From: GCA-2861595 sp035536185
GTDB taxonomy: Bacteria; Actinomycetota; Acidimicrobiia; Acidimicrobiales; GCA-2861595
Direction of reading: 5' to 3'
Assembly (NCBI GenBank): GCA_035536185.1
Contig: DATLOM010000052.1
Span: 1 to 64,000 of the forward strand
Length of the DNA stretch: 64,000 nucleotides
The notes beneath the pieces are model-generated. The model saw only the letters and a program-made list of their open reading frames with translations. It ran no database searches and was not told the origin of the DNA. Position numbers and translations under genes: made by a program. This document shows, piece by piece, positions 25,544-33,248 of the stretch. Position 1 is the stretch's first letter, and every line of letters starts with the position of its first letter.

Positions 25544-26539
25544 TCACGCTCGCTCCATGAGCCGGTGGCGGTCGGAGAAGGCCCGTTCACGGACCTCGTG
25601 GGCGATGCCGGCCTGGGCCAGCAGCTCGTCGAGGCGGAGCCCCGCCTCCTGGCGGACCCAGCCGGGGCAGGCGGCCAGGCGGTCGGCGACCGTGAGCGGG
25701 TACGGGTAGCCGGGGAAGGCGGCGTCGTCGCAGAGGGCGGAGATGGCGCCCAGAGCGGCGGCGGGGTCGGCTCCGCCCGGGAGATCGATACGGAAGGCGA
25801 AGCGGGCGTCCGGGTCGAGGCGGGCAGCTACGACCTGGAGGGCGGCGGCGGGATCGGAGTCGTCGTTCGTCTTGCTGTGGGCTATGGGCGCCCACCACAG
25901 GGCGCGGGGGCCGAGGACTTCGACCGCTTCGACCTCCAGTTGGCCGACCAGTGGTGCTCCACCGCGGGACAGCGAGGAGTGCTTGGTGATGCCGGCGACG
26001 ATAACGCCGCGTTCCGTGGCCGTGGTGAGGATGCGGGCGAGGAAAGTGGTCGGGATGCGCCAGTCCGGCAGCAGGTCACCGTCGACGAGGACGAACCCTC
26101 CGGGCCCTGCGTCGCCAATGCTGCGCTCCACTGCCTCCCATTCCCAACGGTCCCGCAGGAGGTTGACATCGACGGCGGTGTCGTCGGCCATGTCCGCCAC
26201 ACCGAGGGCCACGATTGCGGCAGCCCGCTCCTCGGCCCCGGCCAGCACCTGGGCCCGCAGCTCGCCTTCCTCTTCCAGCACGCAGGTCCCGTTCTGGAAG
26301 CGGACCCGGGAGGCACGGGTGGCGACGACCTGCAGGCACCGGGCGTCGGCCACCAGCGCCTGGCCACCGTCCACGGCCCAGATGTCCGCCGGCGGCGCGG
26401 TGCGTTCGAGCGGCCGGGGGCTGACCCTGGTCTCGAACTCGAGCGAGGTGAGGGTGCGGTCGGACAGGCCGGCGCCGGTGCCCGCCAGCAGAGCGGCCAC
26501 CTGGGCGGCGGCGGCTTCGAGGGTGCCCGGTGCGTTCAT
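25544..26539 (-). CDS. nurA: NurA-domain nuclease
   Basis: NurA is an RNase H-like 5'-3' nuclease that partners HerA. The 331-residue protein contains the first catalytic motif IWAVDGGQALV (D57) and a FVLVDGDLLPDWRI segment with the central acidic residues. GVIVAGITKHSSL and a late LTVADRLAACP region follow, the order seen in NurA domains. ATG 26539 starts MNAPGTLEAAAAQV; an upstream GTG at 26569 is possible but has a poorer context. It is the first gene of the nurA-herA-sbcD-sbcC operon, divergent from the vapBC pair. A 12-bp palindrome lies about 32 bases upstream. Confidence 0.82.
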   Translation of the reverse strand: MNAPGTLEAAAAQVAALLAGTGAGLSDRTLTSLEFETRVSPRPLERTAPPADIWAVDGGQALVADARCLQVVATRASRVRFQNGTCVLEEEGELRAQVLAGAEERAAAIVALGVADMADDTAVDVNLLRDRWEWEAVERSIGDAGPGGFVLVDGDLLPDWRIPTTFLARILTTATERGVIVAGITKHSSLSRGGAPLVGQLEVEAVEVLGPRALWWAPIAHSKTNDDSDPAAALQVVAARLDPDARFAFRIDLPGGADPAAALGAISALCDDAAFPGYPYPLTVADRLAACPGWVRQEAGLRLDELLAQAGIAHEVRERAFSDRHRLMERA

Positions 26540-26570
26540 GGTCCCTAGGTTTGCAGGCCGGTGCGACACT

Positions 26571-26582
26571 TACAAGCTTGTA
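26571..26582. promoter_or_regulatory. palindrome upstream of the nurA operon
   Basis: TACAAGCTTGTA is a perfect 12-bp palindrome lying 32 bases upstream of the nurA ATG, in a locally A/T-rich stretch of the divergent intergenic region. Its position would overlap the promoter of the DNA-repair operon, so an operator is plausible. It does not match the mycobacterial LexA box as I know it, and no regulator can be named. The rest of the intergenic region (26583-26730) contains no gene that I can see. Confidence 0.4.
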
Positions 26583-26730
26583 GTTCTCCACCGCTGCCGC
26601 TTTCCCGGTTTTGGTGGCAAGAACCGTCGCTATTCGACGCTTTCTGCCACCAGAAAACGCCAGAGGCAGAGCGCCGCCGACCCTTGGACCCTGTGTCCCA
26701 CTACCACGTAGGTGATGGTACAGTCGACTC

Positions 26731-26976
26731 GTGCATGGTACTCACCAGGTTGTTGTGGGAGACCGTGGTCGGATGGTCGTGCCCGCCGATGTCCGAGAAA
26801 GGGCGGGAATCGTCGAGGGCACCGTTTTGGTGATGCTGGAGACCCCGACCGGGCTCGTGCTCCTGACGCGGGAGCAGTTACGAGACCGAGTCCGCGCCGA
26901 CTTGGCCGGTGCCGATCTTGTGACCGAGCTGCTTGCAGAGCGCCGACGCGAGTCGGCCGCCGAGGACGCCGCATGA
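26731..26976 (+). CDS. AbrB/MazE-type antitoxin (VapB-like)
   Basis: An 81-residue DNA-binding antitoxin with a swapped-hairpin AbrB fold: HQVVVGDRGRMVVPADVRERAGIVEGT (about residues 5-31). A beta hairpin VLVMLETPTGLVLLTREQL follows, then a helical charged tail, LLAERRRESAAEDAA, expected to wrap the toxin. It starts at GTG 26731. The stop overlaps the toxin start (ATGA), the usual antitoxin-first arrangement, so the pair is translationally coupled and probably autoregulated at its own promoter. It is placed next to the nurA operon but on the opposite strand. Confidence 0.85.
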   Translation: MHGTHQVVVGDRGRMVVPADVRERAGIVEGTVLVMLETPTGLVLLTREQLRDRVRADLAGADLVTELLAERRRESAAEDAA

Positions 26977-27341
26977 ACGCCGTGCTCGACGCGTCCGCGC
27001 TGCTGGCGTTCCTGCAAGGCGAAGCCGGCGCCGACGTGGTCGAGGAGCAGCTTTCCGGTGACGCGATCTGCGGAGCAGCTAACTGGTCCGAGGTCGCCCA
27101 GAAGGTGCTTGCCCTCGGGCGCGACTGGGACCTCGCTCGCGCGCTGCTTCTCAGCTACGCCATCCGCGTAGAGCCGGTGACCGAGGACGACGCCGAACGC
27201 GCGGCTCGTCGCTGGCGGTCCGGTGAAGGGCTGTCCCTTGCCGATCGTCTGTGCCTGGCGCTGGCAGACAGGACCCGGCTTCCGGTGTGGACAGCCGACA
27301 CGGCGTGGGGCACGGGACCAGGCATCAACCAGATCCGCTGA
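26973..27341 (+). CDS. vapC: PIN-domain toxin (VapC-like ribonuclease)
   Basis: A 122-residue PIN-domain protein predicted to be an Mg2+-dependent RNase inhibited by the preceding antitoxin. The acidic active-site residues are visible: MNAVLDASALLAFL (D6), NWSEVAQKV (E in the second motif), and GLSLADRLCLALADRTRLPVWTADTAWG supplying the third and fourth acidic positions. The total length is typical for VapC. ATG 26973 overlaps the antitoxin TGA. Targets in VapC families are usually tRNA or rRNA; the target here is unknown. No feature suggests inactivation. Confidence 0.88.
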   Translation: MNAVLDASALLAFLQGEAGADVVEEQLSGDAICGAANWSEVAQKVLALGRDWDLARALLLSYAIRVEPVTEDDAERAARRWRSGEGLSLADRLCLALADRTRLPVWTADTAWGTGPGINQIR

Positions 27342-27389
27342 GTAGCGACGCTCTCGGACAGCTGAACAACCACGGAAGGAAGGGCTTGA

Positions 27390-27704
27390 ATGCCGGAGTA
27401 CGGACTCTGCGGGAAGATGGTCGCAGTACCCGGACAAGGGGAGACGCTGGCCGGTCATCTTCTCGAGGCAGCGGCCGCCCTAGAGGACGTACCGGGTTGC
27501 CAGCTGTATGTCGTGAGTCGGGATCCTGGCGACGCCGACGCCGTGTGGGTGATGGAGGTCTGGGAGAACGTCGAGGCGCATCGAGGCTCCCTGGAGCTGG
27601 AGGCTGTGCAAGACCTGATCGCCCGTGCGCGACCCGTCATAGCCAGCATGGGCGAGCGGTTCGAACTACAGCCAATAGGCGGGAAGGGGTTGGGCTCCCG
27701 GTAA
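27390..27704 (+). CDS. antibiotic biosynthesis monooxygenase (ABM) domain protein
   Basis: A 104-residue dimeric alpha+beta barrel-type protein. It has the ABM layout: MPEYGLCGKMVAVPGQGETLAGHLLEAA, then the strand GCQLYVVSRDPGDADAVWVMEVWENVEAHRGSLE, and a closing helix and strand ARARPVIASMGERFELQPIGG. Small ABM proteins act as quinol monooxygenases or as simple stress-linked oxygenases without cofactor; no specific substrate can be read here. ATG 27390 is preceded by GGAAGGAAGG, a good Shine-Dalgarno. The gene is 48 bases after vapC on the same strand. Confidence 0.8.
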   Translation: MPEYGLCGKMVAVPGQGETLAGHLLEAAAALEDVPGCQLYVVSRDPGDADAVWVMEVWENVEAHRGSLELEAVQDLIARARPVIASMGERFELQPIGGKGLGSR

Positions 27705-27728
27705 GCACGACAGCGTCGGACTTGACCC

Positions 27729-27744
27729 CCGGCGTACACGCCGG
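27729..27744. terminator. short hairpin between convergent genes
   Basis: CCGGCG-taca-CGCCGG forms a 6-bp GC stem with a 4-base loop in the 67-base gap between the ABM gene and the convergent methyltransferase gene. It could slow transcription from both sides, but there is no T tract on either strand, so termination is only suggested. Confidence 0.3.
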
Positions 27745-27771
27745 CTCGCCATCACCAGCGGCAGAAGATGC

Positions 27772-28596
27772 TCAGGCGGCGCCAACCGGAGCGGCGCGCT
27801 TGACGGCCACCACGAAGGTGGCCTCTTGGCGCATCGGCACGCCGGCGCCGGTGCGCAGCTGGGCCAGCTCGTCGAGCACCTGCAGGCGCATCTCCTCTAG
27901 GGCGTCGTCGGGGAGGATCTCGAAGAAGCCACGCATTCCGTGCGTCCACGCCCACTGCCACCAGGCCGCTTCGTCGGGGAAGACGAACGTGGTCTTCTCC
28001 TTGCGCGTCTCGAGCACCGAAAGGCCGGCGGAGGAGAGCACAGTGGGGAGGTCGAACTCGGGGCGGTAGGGCAAGCTAGGGGGCTCGGTACAGCGGTCGG
28101 CAAAGGCGCGGAAGAGGCGGCCGACGAAGTCCCAGTCCGGTCCTGTGCCCGAGGGAACGGAGGCGACGCAATGCCCGCCGGGACGAAGCACGCGGGCCAG
28201 CTCGGCGGCGGCCCGTTCGGGATAGGGCACGAGGTGGAGCACGAAGTTGGTCAACACCATGTCGAATGACGCGTCGGGGATGGCGAGCGACATCAGGTCC
28301 ATGCGGGCCGCGGCCACATTGCCGAGGACGACGCATTCCAGCTCGGCATGGAGCAGTGCGAGCATCTCGCAGGACAGGTCGACTCCGATGACGCCACCGC
28401 TCGGCCCCACCTGCCGGGCCGCCGGTACCAGGGTCGCGCCCCGGCCGCAGCCGGCGTCGAGCACCCGGGCACCGGGCGCCAGGTCGGCCAGCTCCACCAG
28501 CCGGTTCCCGAAGGTGGCGAAAAAGGGGATGACGGAGTCGTAGGTCGGCGCCGACCGATCGAACACCTCGGCGATCTTCTTCGCCTCGTCGCTCAC
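27772..28596 (-). CDS. class I SAM-dependent methyltransferase (UbiE/MenG-like)
   Basis: A 274-residue methyltransferase with a Rossmann SAM-binding site LAPGARVLDAGCGRGATLV, motif II VIGVDLSCEMLALL, motif III-IV ARMDLMSLAIPDASFDMVLTNFVLHLV, and AELARVLRPGGHCVASV. The N-terminal VFDRSAPTYDSVIPFFATFGNRLVELA is the pattern of UbiE-type enzymes. The C-terminal part (WWQWAWTHGMRGFFEIL) is specific and of unknown role, so the substrate is not assigned. GTG 28596 starts VSDEAKKIAEVFD; the open frame continues upstream over rnpB promoter sequence, where it cannot be coding. It is divergent from rnpB. Confidence 0.82.
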   Translation of the reverse strand: MSDEAKKIAEVFDRSAPTYDSVIPFFATFGNRLVELADLAPGARVLDAGCGRGATLVPAARQVGPSGGVIGVDLSCEMLALLHAELECVVLGNVAAARMDLMSLAIPDASFDMVLTNFVLHLVPYPERAAAELARVLRPGGHCVASVPSGTGPDWDFVGRLFRAFADRCTEPPSLPYRPEFDLPTVLSSAGLSVLETRKEKTTFVFPDEAAWWQWAWTHGMRGFFEILPDDALEEMRLQVLDELAQLRTGAGVPMRQEATFVVAVKRAAPVGAA

Positions 28597-28685
28597 CCTG
28601 CGCAGACTGCCCCGAGCCGACGCCCCTGGCAACTCCGACGGCGGTTCGGCCGCCCGGTTGGTCCTCGGTGCGCGACAATGGAGGC
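28597..28685. promoter_or_regulatory. divergent spacer between methyltransferase gene and rnpB
   Basis: This 89-base spacer must carry the rnpB promoter. A GACAAT hexamer at about 28674-28679, just before the rnpB 5' end, could serve as a -10 element, but no convincing -35 partner is visible. Otherwise I see nothing in it. Confidence 0.35.
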
Positions 28686-29054
<369 letters not shown>

Positions 29055-29079
29055 ATCACTGCCTTGTCGAGGGAAATGG

Positions 29080-29098
29080 CCCGGCGGCGTCAGCCGGG
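29080..29098 (+). terminator. hairpin downstream of rnpB
   Basis: CCCGGC-ggcgtca-GCCGGG forms a 6-bp stem with a 7-base loop, 25 bases after the rnpB 3' end. No T run follows, so it is only a candidate terminator or processing signal for the RNase P RNA transcript. Confidence 0.3.
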
Positions 29099-29167
29099 TG
29101 CGGACAGCCTGGGGGGCGTAGGTCGGAGAGGTTGCTCCGTTCCTTTTCCCGGAAGGAGAATCGGGCG

Positions 29168-29620
29168 GTGCTGCGCCGGCGTGCCCGAGACCGCAAGTGG
29201 GCTTCGATCTTCGCCGACGACCTCCTCCGGGGGTGCTCAGACCTGTTCGGCGTCTTCGGCGGCGACGTGCTGAGCCTGCCCATATCCATCCCGATCGACG
29301 AATGGGGGGTCGTCCTTCTCCAGCCTCAAGGGCCGCTCGAGGCGCCACGGGTGCGGGCCACCATGACCGTCACCCGGCCGGGCGGCGGTGCCTACGGCAT
29401 CAACATCAGGCGGCTCGACGATGGGCCCATGATCATCCCGGGTCTCGGTGACCTCCCGTTGATCGACCTCACGTTCCTGCTGACGGGCGAAGGGCTGGAG
29501 GTCGGGCCCGGTGAGCTACCACTCGACGAGACCGGCGCCCGCGCCCTGGCCAACGCCTTGCTGATCACCATCGGGATGAAGCTGGCGAAGGCCGGCCACG
29601 GGGAGGCGGCGACACCGTGA
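29168..29620 (+). CDS. conserved-looking protein of unknown function
   Basis: A 150-residue soluble protein starting VLRRRARDRKWASIFADDLL. The middle is rich in short beta strands (DVLSLPISIPIDEWGVVLLQ, RVRATMTVTRPGGGAYGINIRRLD), and the C-terminal part is helical (ETGARALANALLITIGMKLAKAG). I do not recognise a family. The GTG at 29168 was chosen because GGAAGGAGAA lies about 10 bases upstream; the open frame extends back into rnpB and cannot be coding there. Codon use matches the neighbours. It converges with the general stress gene, leaving only 3 bases between the stops. Confidence 0.6.
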   Translation: MLRRRARDRKWASIFADDLLRGCSDLFGVFGGDVLSLPISIPIDEWGVVLLQPQGPLEAPRVRATMTVTRPGGGAYGINIRRLDDGPMIIPGLGDLPLIDLTFLLTGEGLEVGPGELPLDETGARALANALLITIGMKLAKAGHGEAATP

Positions 29621-29623
29621 GGG

Positions 29624-30247
29624 TCAGCGGTCGTCGGCGTTCAGGTTCCTGGCCACTTGCTCGACTCCTCCCTCGTCGCTTCTCTGCTCCTCGGTGGTGA
29701 CCGTTGCTACCCGGCTGTCGTCCGAGCTGATCTCGTCGAGCCGGACAGGTTCGGCGTCGGCCATGGTCCGGGCGATCTCCGGGGAGCCGCCGTCCACCCG
29801 CACCACGGTGCCCCGATGGGCCCCCATCGCCCGGTGCGGGCTGGTGCTGCCGAGCGAGGGGCCGGCGATCAGCGCAATCGTGGCGCCGGCGACCGAGCCG
29901 ATGAAGGCGGCGACCACGAGTCGCACCCACAGCGCGATGTCACCGAAGGGGATGAGCCCGAGCGGCAGGGCCAGGACGGCGCCGGCGAGGGCCAGCAGGG
30001 GCATGAGCATCGCAAGCCCCTTGGCGCTCTCCTTGGAGTAGGCGAAGCCGGCCTGCGGCGATACCCAGCTCTGGTCCATCTCCTCCTGCATCTCGGCCTG
30101 GAGCGAGACGACTTCGTCCTCCCGAGCCCCCAGCCGGACGTCGCTCTCCGAAGCACCGGCCTCGCGGGCCCGGCGGGCCACCTTCTGTGCCTCTGCCTCC
30201 GACTCGTAGACCCCGACCAGCGAGTGCTGCTCCGACCTCTTCGCCAT
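29624..30247 (-). CDS. general stress protein 17M-like membrane protein
   Basis: The 207-residue protein begins with the small alpha/beta domain typical of general stress protein 17M-like (YflT) proteins: HSLVGVYESEAEAQKVARRAREAGAS. It continues with a conserved SYSKE-like segment AGFAYSKESAKG and two adjacent hydrophobic helices (about residues 78-98 and 106-128). A C-terminal charged tail contains VVRVDGGSPEIARTMADAEPVRLDE. In related proteins a role in stress response is inferred from expression, not mechanism. ATG 30247 starts MAKRSEQHS. It is monocistronic, convergent with the previous gene and divergent from the BNR gene. Confidence 0.72.
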   Translation of the reverse strand: MAKRSEQHSLVGVYESEAEAQKVARRAREAGASESDVRLGAREDEVVSLQAEMQEEMDQSWVSPQAGFAYSKESAKGLAMLMPLLALAGAVLALPLGLIPFGDIALWVRLVVAAFIGSVAGATIALIAGPSLGSTSPHRAMGAHRGTVVRVDGGSPEIARTMADAEPVRLDEISSDDSRVATVTTEEQRSDEGGVEQVARNLNADDR

Positions 30248-30361
30248 GGATCCTCGTCTGCTTCCGCCGGCAGGCCGGCGTCCGTGAGGCCCGCGCTACC
30301 CGCGCCGTAGCGGGGACAAACCTCGTCGGGAGCCGAGCGCGGGTACCTAGGATCAGCATCG

Positions 30362-31480
30362 GTGGTCGACCCTGGCAGGCTCGAGGCATCGGCGGGCGAC
30401 GTCGTCGTGCTCGTGGGCACCGCCAAGGGATTGTTCACCCTGACCAGCAGCGATCGCCGGCGTTGGAACCTGAACGGCCCCTGGTTCCCGGGCGAGGAGA
30501 TATACGCCGCCGTGCTCGACTGCCGTGGCGGCCGGGCCCGGCTGCTCGCCGGCGCCACCAGCTCGCACTGGGGCCCCTCGATCTACCGATCGGACGATCT
30601 CGGTGGCTCGTGGGAGGAGCCGGAGCCGCAGACTCTGGCATTTCCGGAGGGCGCCGGCGCGGCCGTCGACCGGGTGTGGCAGATCCAGCCAGCCGGCGAG
30701 ACCGAGCCCGACTTGGTGTTCGCCGGAGTGGAGCCGGCGGCCCTGTTCCGGTCGGACGACGCCGGCGAGTCTTTCCGGCTGGACGAGAACCTCTGGAACC
30801 ACGAGCACCGGCCACAGTGGCAGCCCGGTGGCGGCGGTCTCTGCCTGCACACCATCCTGCCCGACCCGACCGGCGGGCCCCGGCTCGGCGTGGCCGTCTC
30901 CGCCGCCGGCTTCTACCGGACCCTCGACGGCGTGAGCTGGGAGGCGGCCAACGCCGGCATCCGGGCGCCGTTCCTGCCGGAGCCGACTCCAAAGTTCGGC
31001 CAGTGCGTCCACAAGGTGGACCGCCACCCCTCGGAGCCGGAGACGCTGTTCCTCCAGCACCACTGGGGCGTCTACCGCTCGTCCGATTTCGGGGGCAGTT
31101 GGGACGAGATCGGCGCCGAGAGCCTTCCCTCGACCTTCGGCTTTCCCATCGTGGCCGATCCCAACGACCCCGGAACCGCCTACGTGGTGCCGCTCACATC
31201 GGACATGTTCCGCTGCACCCCCGACGGCCGGCTACGGGTGTACCGAACCACCGACGGCGGTGATTCCTGGCAAGCCCTGGCCGACGGGCTACCGCAGGAG
31301 AACGCCTTCCTCACCGTGTTGCGGGACAGCTTCACCGCCGACACGTCGGACCCCACCGGCCTCTACCTCGGCACCCGCACGGGCGACCTGTTCGCCTCGG
31401 CCGACGCCGGCGATTCGTGGCAGGAACTGGCCCGCCACCTGCCGCCGGTGCTGTGCGTGAAGACGGCGGTCCTGCGCTGA
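30362..31480 (+). CDS. BNR/Asp-box beta-propeller protein (sialidase-like fold)
   Basis: A 372-residue cytosolic protein, without a signal peptide, built from BNR/Asp-box repeats. These are seen as IYRSDDLGGSWEE, LFRSDDAGESFRL, FYRTLDGVSWEA, VYRSSDFGGSWDE, VYRTTDGGDSWQA and LFASADAGDSWQE, so at least six propeller blades. Asp-box propellers include sialidases, but the catalytic Arg triad and Tyr/Glu pair are not evident, so enzymatic activity is not claimed. GTG 30362 is the start. The MoaD/ThiS-like gene begins two bases after its stop, and the pair is probably one transcript. The function is unknown. Confidence 0.78.
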   Translation: MVDPGRLEASAGDVVVLVGTAKGLFTLTSSDRRRWNLNGPWFPGEEIYAAVLDCRGGRARLLAGATSSHWGPSIYRSDDLGGSWEEPEPQTLAFPEGAGAAVDRVWQIQPAGETEPDLVFAGVEPAALFRSDDAGESFRLDENLWNHEHRPQWQPGGGGLCLHTILPDPTGGPRLGVAVSAAGFYRTLDGVSWEAANAGIRAPFLPEPTPKFGQCVHKVDRHPSEPETLFLQHHWGVYRSSDFGGSWDEIGAESLPSTFGFPIVADPNDPGTAYVVPLTSDMFRCTPDGRLRVYRTTDGGDSWQALADGLPQENAFLTVLRDSFTADTSDPTGLYLGTRTGDLFASADAGDSWQELARHLPPVLCVKTAVLR

Positions 31481-31482
31481 AG

Positions 31483-31761
31483 GTGAACGTGCGCCTGGCG
31501 GCCGCCCTCCAGGAGCACGCCGGCCGTGCGCCCGTCCTGGAGCTCGACCTCGCTCCACCCGTCACAGTGGGCGCCGTGCTCGACGCCGTCGCGACCAACC
31601 ATCCCGCCATCGGGCGGCGGCTCCGCGACGAGGGTGGCACCCTGAGGCGCCACGTCAACGTCTTCGTCGGGCCCGACAACGCCCGCGACCTCCAGGGCGC
31701 CGACACCGTCGTAGGCGAGGGCGTCGAGGTGGCAGTACTTCCGGCCATCTCCGGCGGCTGA
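31483..31761 (+). CDS. MoaD/ThiS-family ubiquitin-like protein ending in Gly-Gly
   Basis: A 92-residue beta-grasp protein: VNVRLAAALQEHAG, a central VTVGAVLDAVATNHPAIGRRLRDEGG helix, HVNVFVGPDNARDLQGADTVVGEGVEVAVLPAISGG. It ends exactly with Gly-Gly. In this family the C-terminal glycine is adenylated and accepts sulfur for molybdopterin or thiamin, or is conjugated to proteins as in archaeal SAMPs. No moaE, thiG or E1-like gene is nearby; the neighbour is the BNR propeller. GTG 31483 was chosen for its 2-base spacing from the previous stop. A molybdopterin role, a thiamin role and protein conjugation are all open. Confidence 0.8.
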   Translation: MNVRLAAALQEHAGRAPVLELDLAPPVTVGAVLDAVATNHPAIGRRLRDEGGTLRRHVNVFVGPDNARDLQGADTVVGEGVEVAVLPAISGG

Positions 31762-31805
31762 CGGGAACCTCGGGGGGCCTTCGGCGGCCGGCGGCTCCTT
31801 TTTCG

Positions 31806-31842
31806 GAGTACATAGGGGGCAGTTTCCGCCCCCTATGTACTC
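31806..31842. repeat. 15-bp perfect inverted repeat overlapping the histidine-kinase stop codon
   Basis: GAGTACATAGGGGGC at 31806-31820 and its exact complement GCCCCCTATGTACTC at 31828-31842 enclose a 7-base loop. The stem can extend by TTTC/GAAA with one bulged base. It lies between convergent genes and contains the kinase stop codon. No U tract follows the stem on either strand, so it is not a standard intrinsic terminator, although bidirectional termination remains possible. It is markedly more A/T-rich than its surroundings. Confidence 0.75.
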
Positions 31843-33248
31843 GAAACCGCCGCCGGTAGCTCGACTGTGAACCGGCTTCCTGCGCCCGGCTCCGACTCCA
31901 CCCGGACCGTCCCGTCGTGGCCGCGGACGATGGCCTCCACGATGGCCAGGCCCAAGCCGGTGCCGCCGGCGGCGCGGGCCCGTGACGCATCGGCACGGAA
32001 GAACCGCTCGAACACGCCGGCCGCCACCTCCGGAGGCATGCCCGGACCGTGGTCGACCACGGTCAAACGGGCGGTCCCGTCATGGGCGTTCACGGCCACC
32101 TCGACGGGTGTGCCCGGCGGCGTGTGGGCCCGGGTGTTGGCCAGCAGGTTGGCCACCACCTGGCGCAGCTGCGCCTCGTCACCCTCCACCACGACCGGTG
32201 CAAGGGCGCTGGCGATGGGGCGGTCCGGCTCCACCGCCCGGGCGTCCACCACGGCGTCGGCCACCAGCTCGTCCAGGCGCACCGGCGCCCGCTCCGGCGT
32301 GCGCGCCTGGTCGAGGCGGGCCAGCAGGAGAAGGTCCTCGGTCAGGGCGGCCATCCGGTTCGCCTCCTGTTCCATGCGGCGCATGGCGTCGTCCAGCGCC
32401 GCCGGTTGCCTCAACCCTCCTGCCCGCCACAGCTCGGCGTAACCGAGGATCGAGGTCAAGGGCGTGCGGAGCTCGTGAGAGGCGTCGGCCGCGAACCGTC
32501 TCACCTTGGCCTCCGACGCCTCGCGCTCGGTAAAAGACTGCTGGATCCGCTCCAGCATCGAGTTGAGCGCCTGGCCCAACCGGCCCACCTCGGTGGCGCC
32601 GCCGGGATGCTCCACCCGGCGCGAGAGGTCACCCTTGGCGATGGCGTCAGCGGTTCTGGCCATGTCCTCGATGGGGTGGACACCGAGGCGGAGCATCCAC
32701 CACGAGACGAGGCCGAGGGTCGCCAGCACGGCGAGGGTGCCGAGGATCTGAACCACGCGGAGCTGGCCGAGCGTGGACTCGAGCTGGTCCAGGCTCAGCC
32801 CCACGACGGCCACCCTGTCCCCGCCGTGAGCCACGGCCACCAGCCGCCATGTGCCGCCGCCGCTCTGGGCGGGGACGCTGAACGGCAGCGGCGGGTCCGG
32901 AGGCCTGGCCGCGGCATCGGCGATCCTGGTCCTCACCAGGCGGGGCGGAGGCTGCTCCTCGTCGGCCAGAGCCGAGCTGAGCTGGACCAGGGCGCCGGTG
33001 GAGAGGTCGCCCACGGCGATGAAGTACTCCGACAGGGTCTGGTCGTCGGCTCCGGGCGGTCGGCCCGGCAGCCCTCGCAGACGCCGGCCCTCGGGCCCGA
33101 AGACGTCTCGTGACGCGGTGGCCGCGAGCTGACGGTCCACCCGCTCCAGCAGAACGGATCGGAACCGCTCGGCCAGGGTGATGTTGGTCACGACGAGGAC
33201 GGCGCCGATGGCGAGCAGCCCCAGCAACAGGCGGCGCCGGAGGGACAT
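31833..33248 (-). CDS. membrane sensor histidine kinase
   Basis: A 471-residue HAMP-type kinase. A first membrane helix is at about residues 8-24, an extracytoplasmic sensor loop runs to about 160, and a second helix is at about 165-187. A HAMP linker (RLGVHPIEDMARTADAIAKGD...) follows, then the H-box DASHELRTPLTSI with the phospho-accepting H258. The HATPase domain contains N-box VVANLLANTRAHTP, G1 VVDHGPGMP and G2 AGGTGLGLAIVEAIV. All kinase motifs are intact. The signal is unknown. The ATG at 33248 shares one base with the stop of the response-regulator gene, forming a coupled two-component operon with the regulator first. Confidence 0.92.
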   Translation of the reverse strand: MSLRRRLLLGLLAIGAVLVVTNITLAERFRSVLLERVDRQLAATASRDVFGPEGRRLRGLPGRPPGADDQTLSEYFIAVGDLSTGALVQLSSALADEEQPPPRLVRTRIADAAARPPDPPLPFSVPAQSGGGTWRLVAVAHGGDRVAVVGLSLDQLESTLGQLRVVQILGTLAVLATLGLVSWWMLRLGVHPIEDMARTADAIAKGDLSRRVEHPGGATEVGRLGQALNSMLERIQQSFTEREASEAKVRRFAADASHELRTPLTSILGYAELWRAGGLRQPAALDDAMRRMEQEANRMAALTEDLLLLARLDQARTPERAPVRLDELVADAVVDARAVEPDRPIASALAPVVVEGDEAQLRQVVANLLANTRAHTPPGTPVEVAVNAHDGTARLTVVDHGPGMPPEVAAGVFERFFRADASRARAAGGTGLGLAIVEAIVRGHDGTVRVESEPGAGSRFTVELPAAVSST

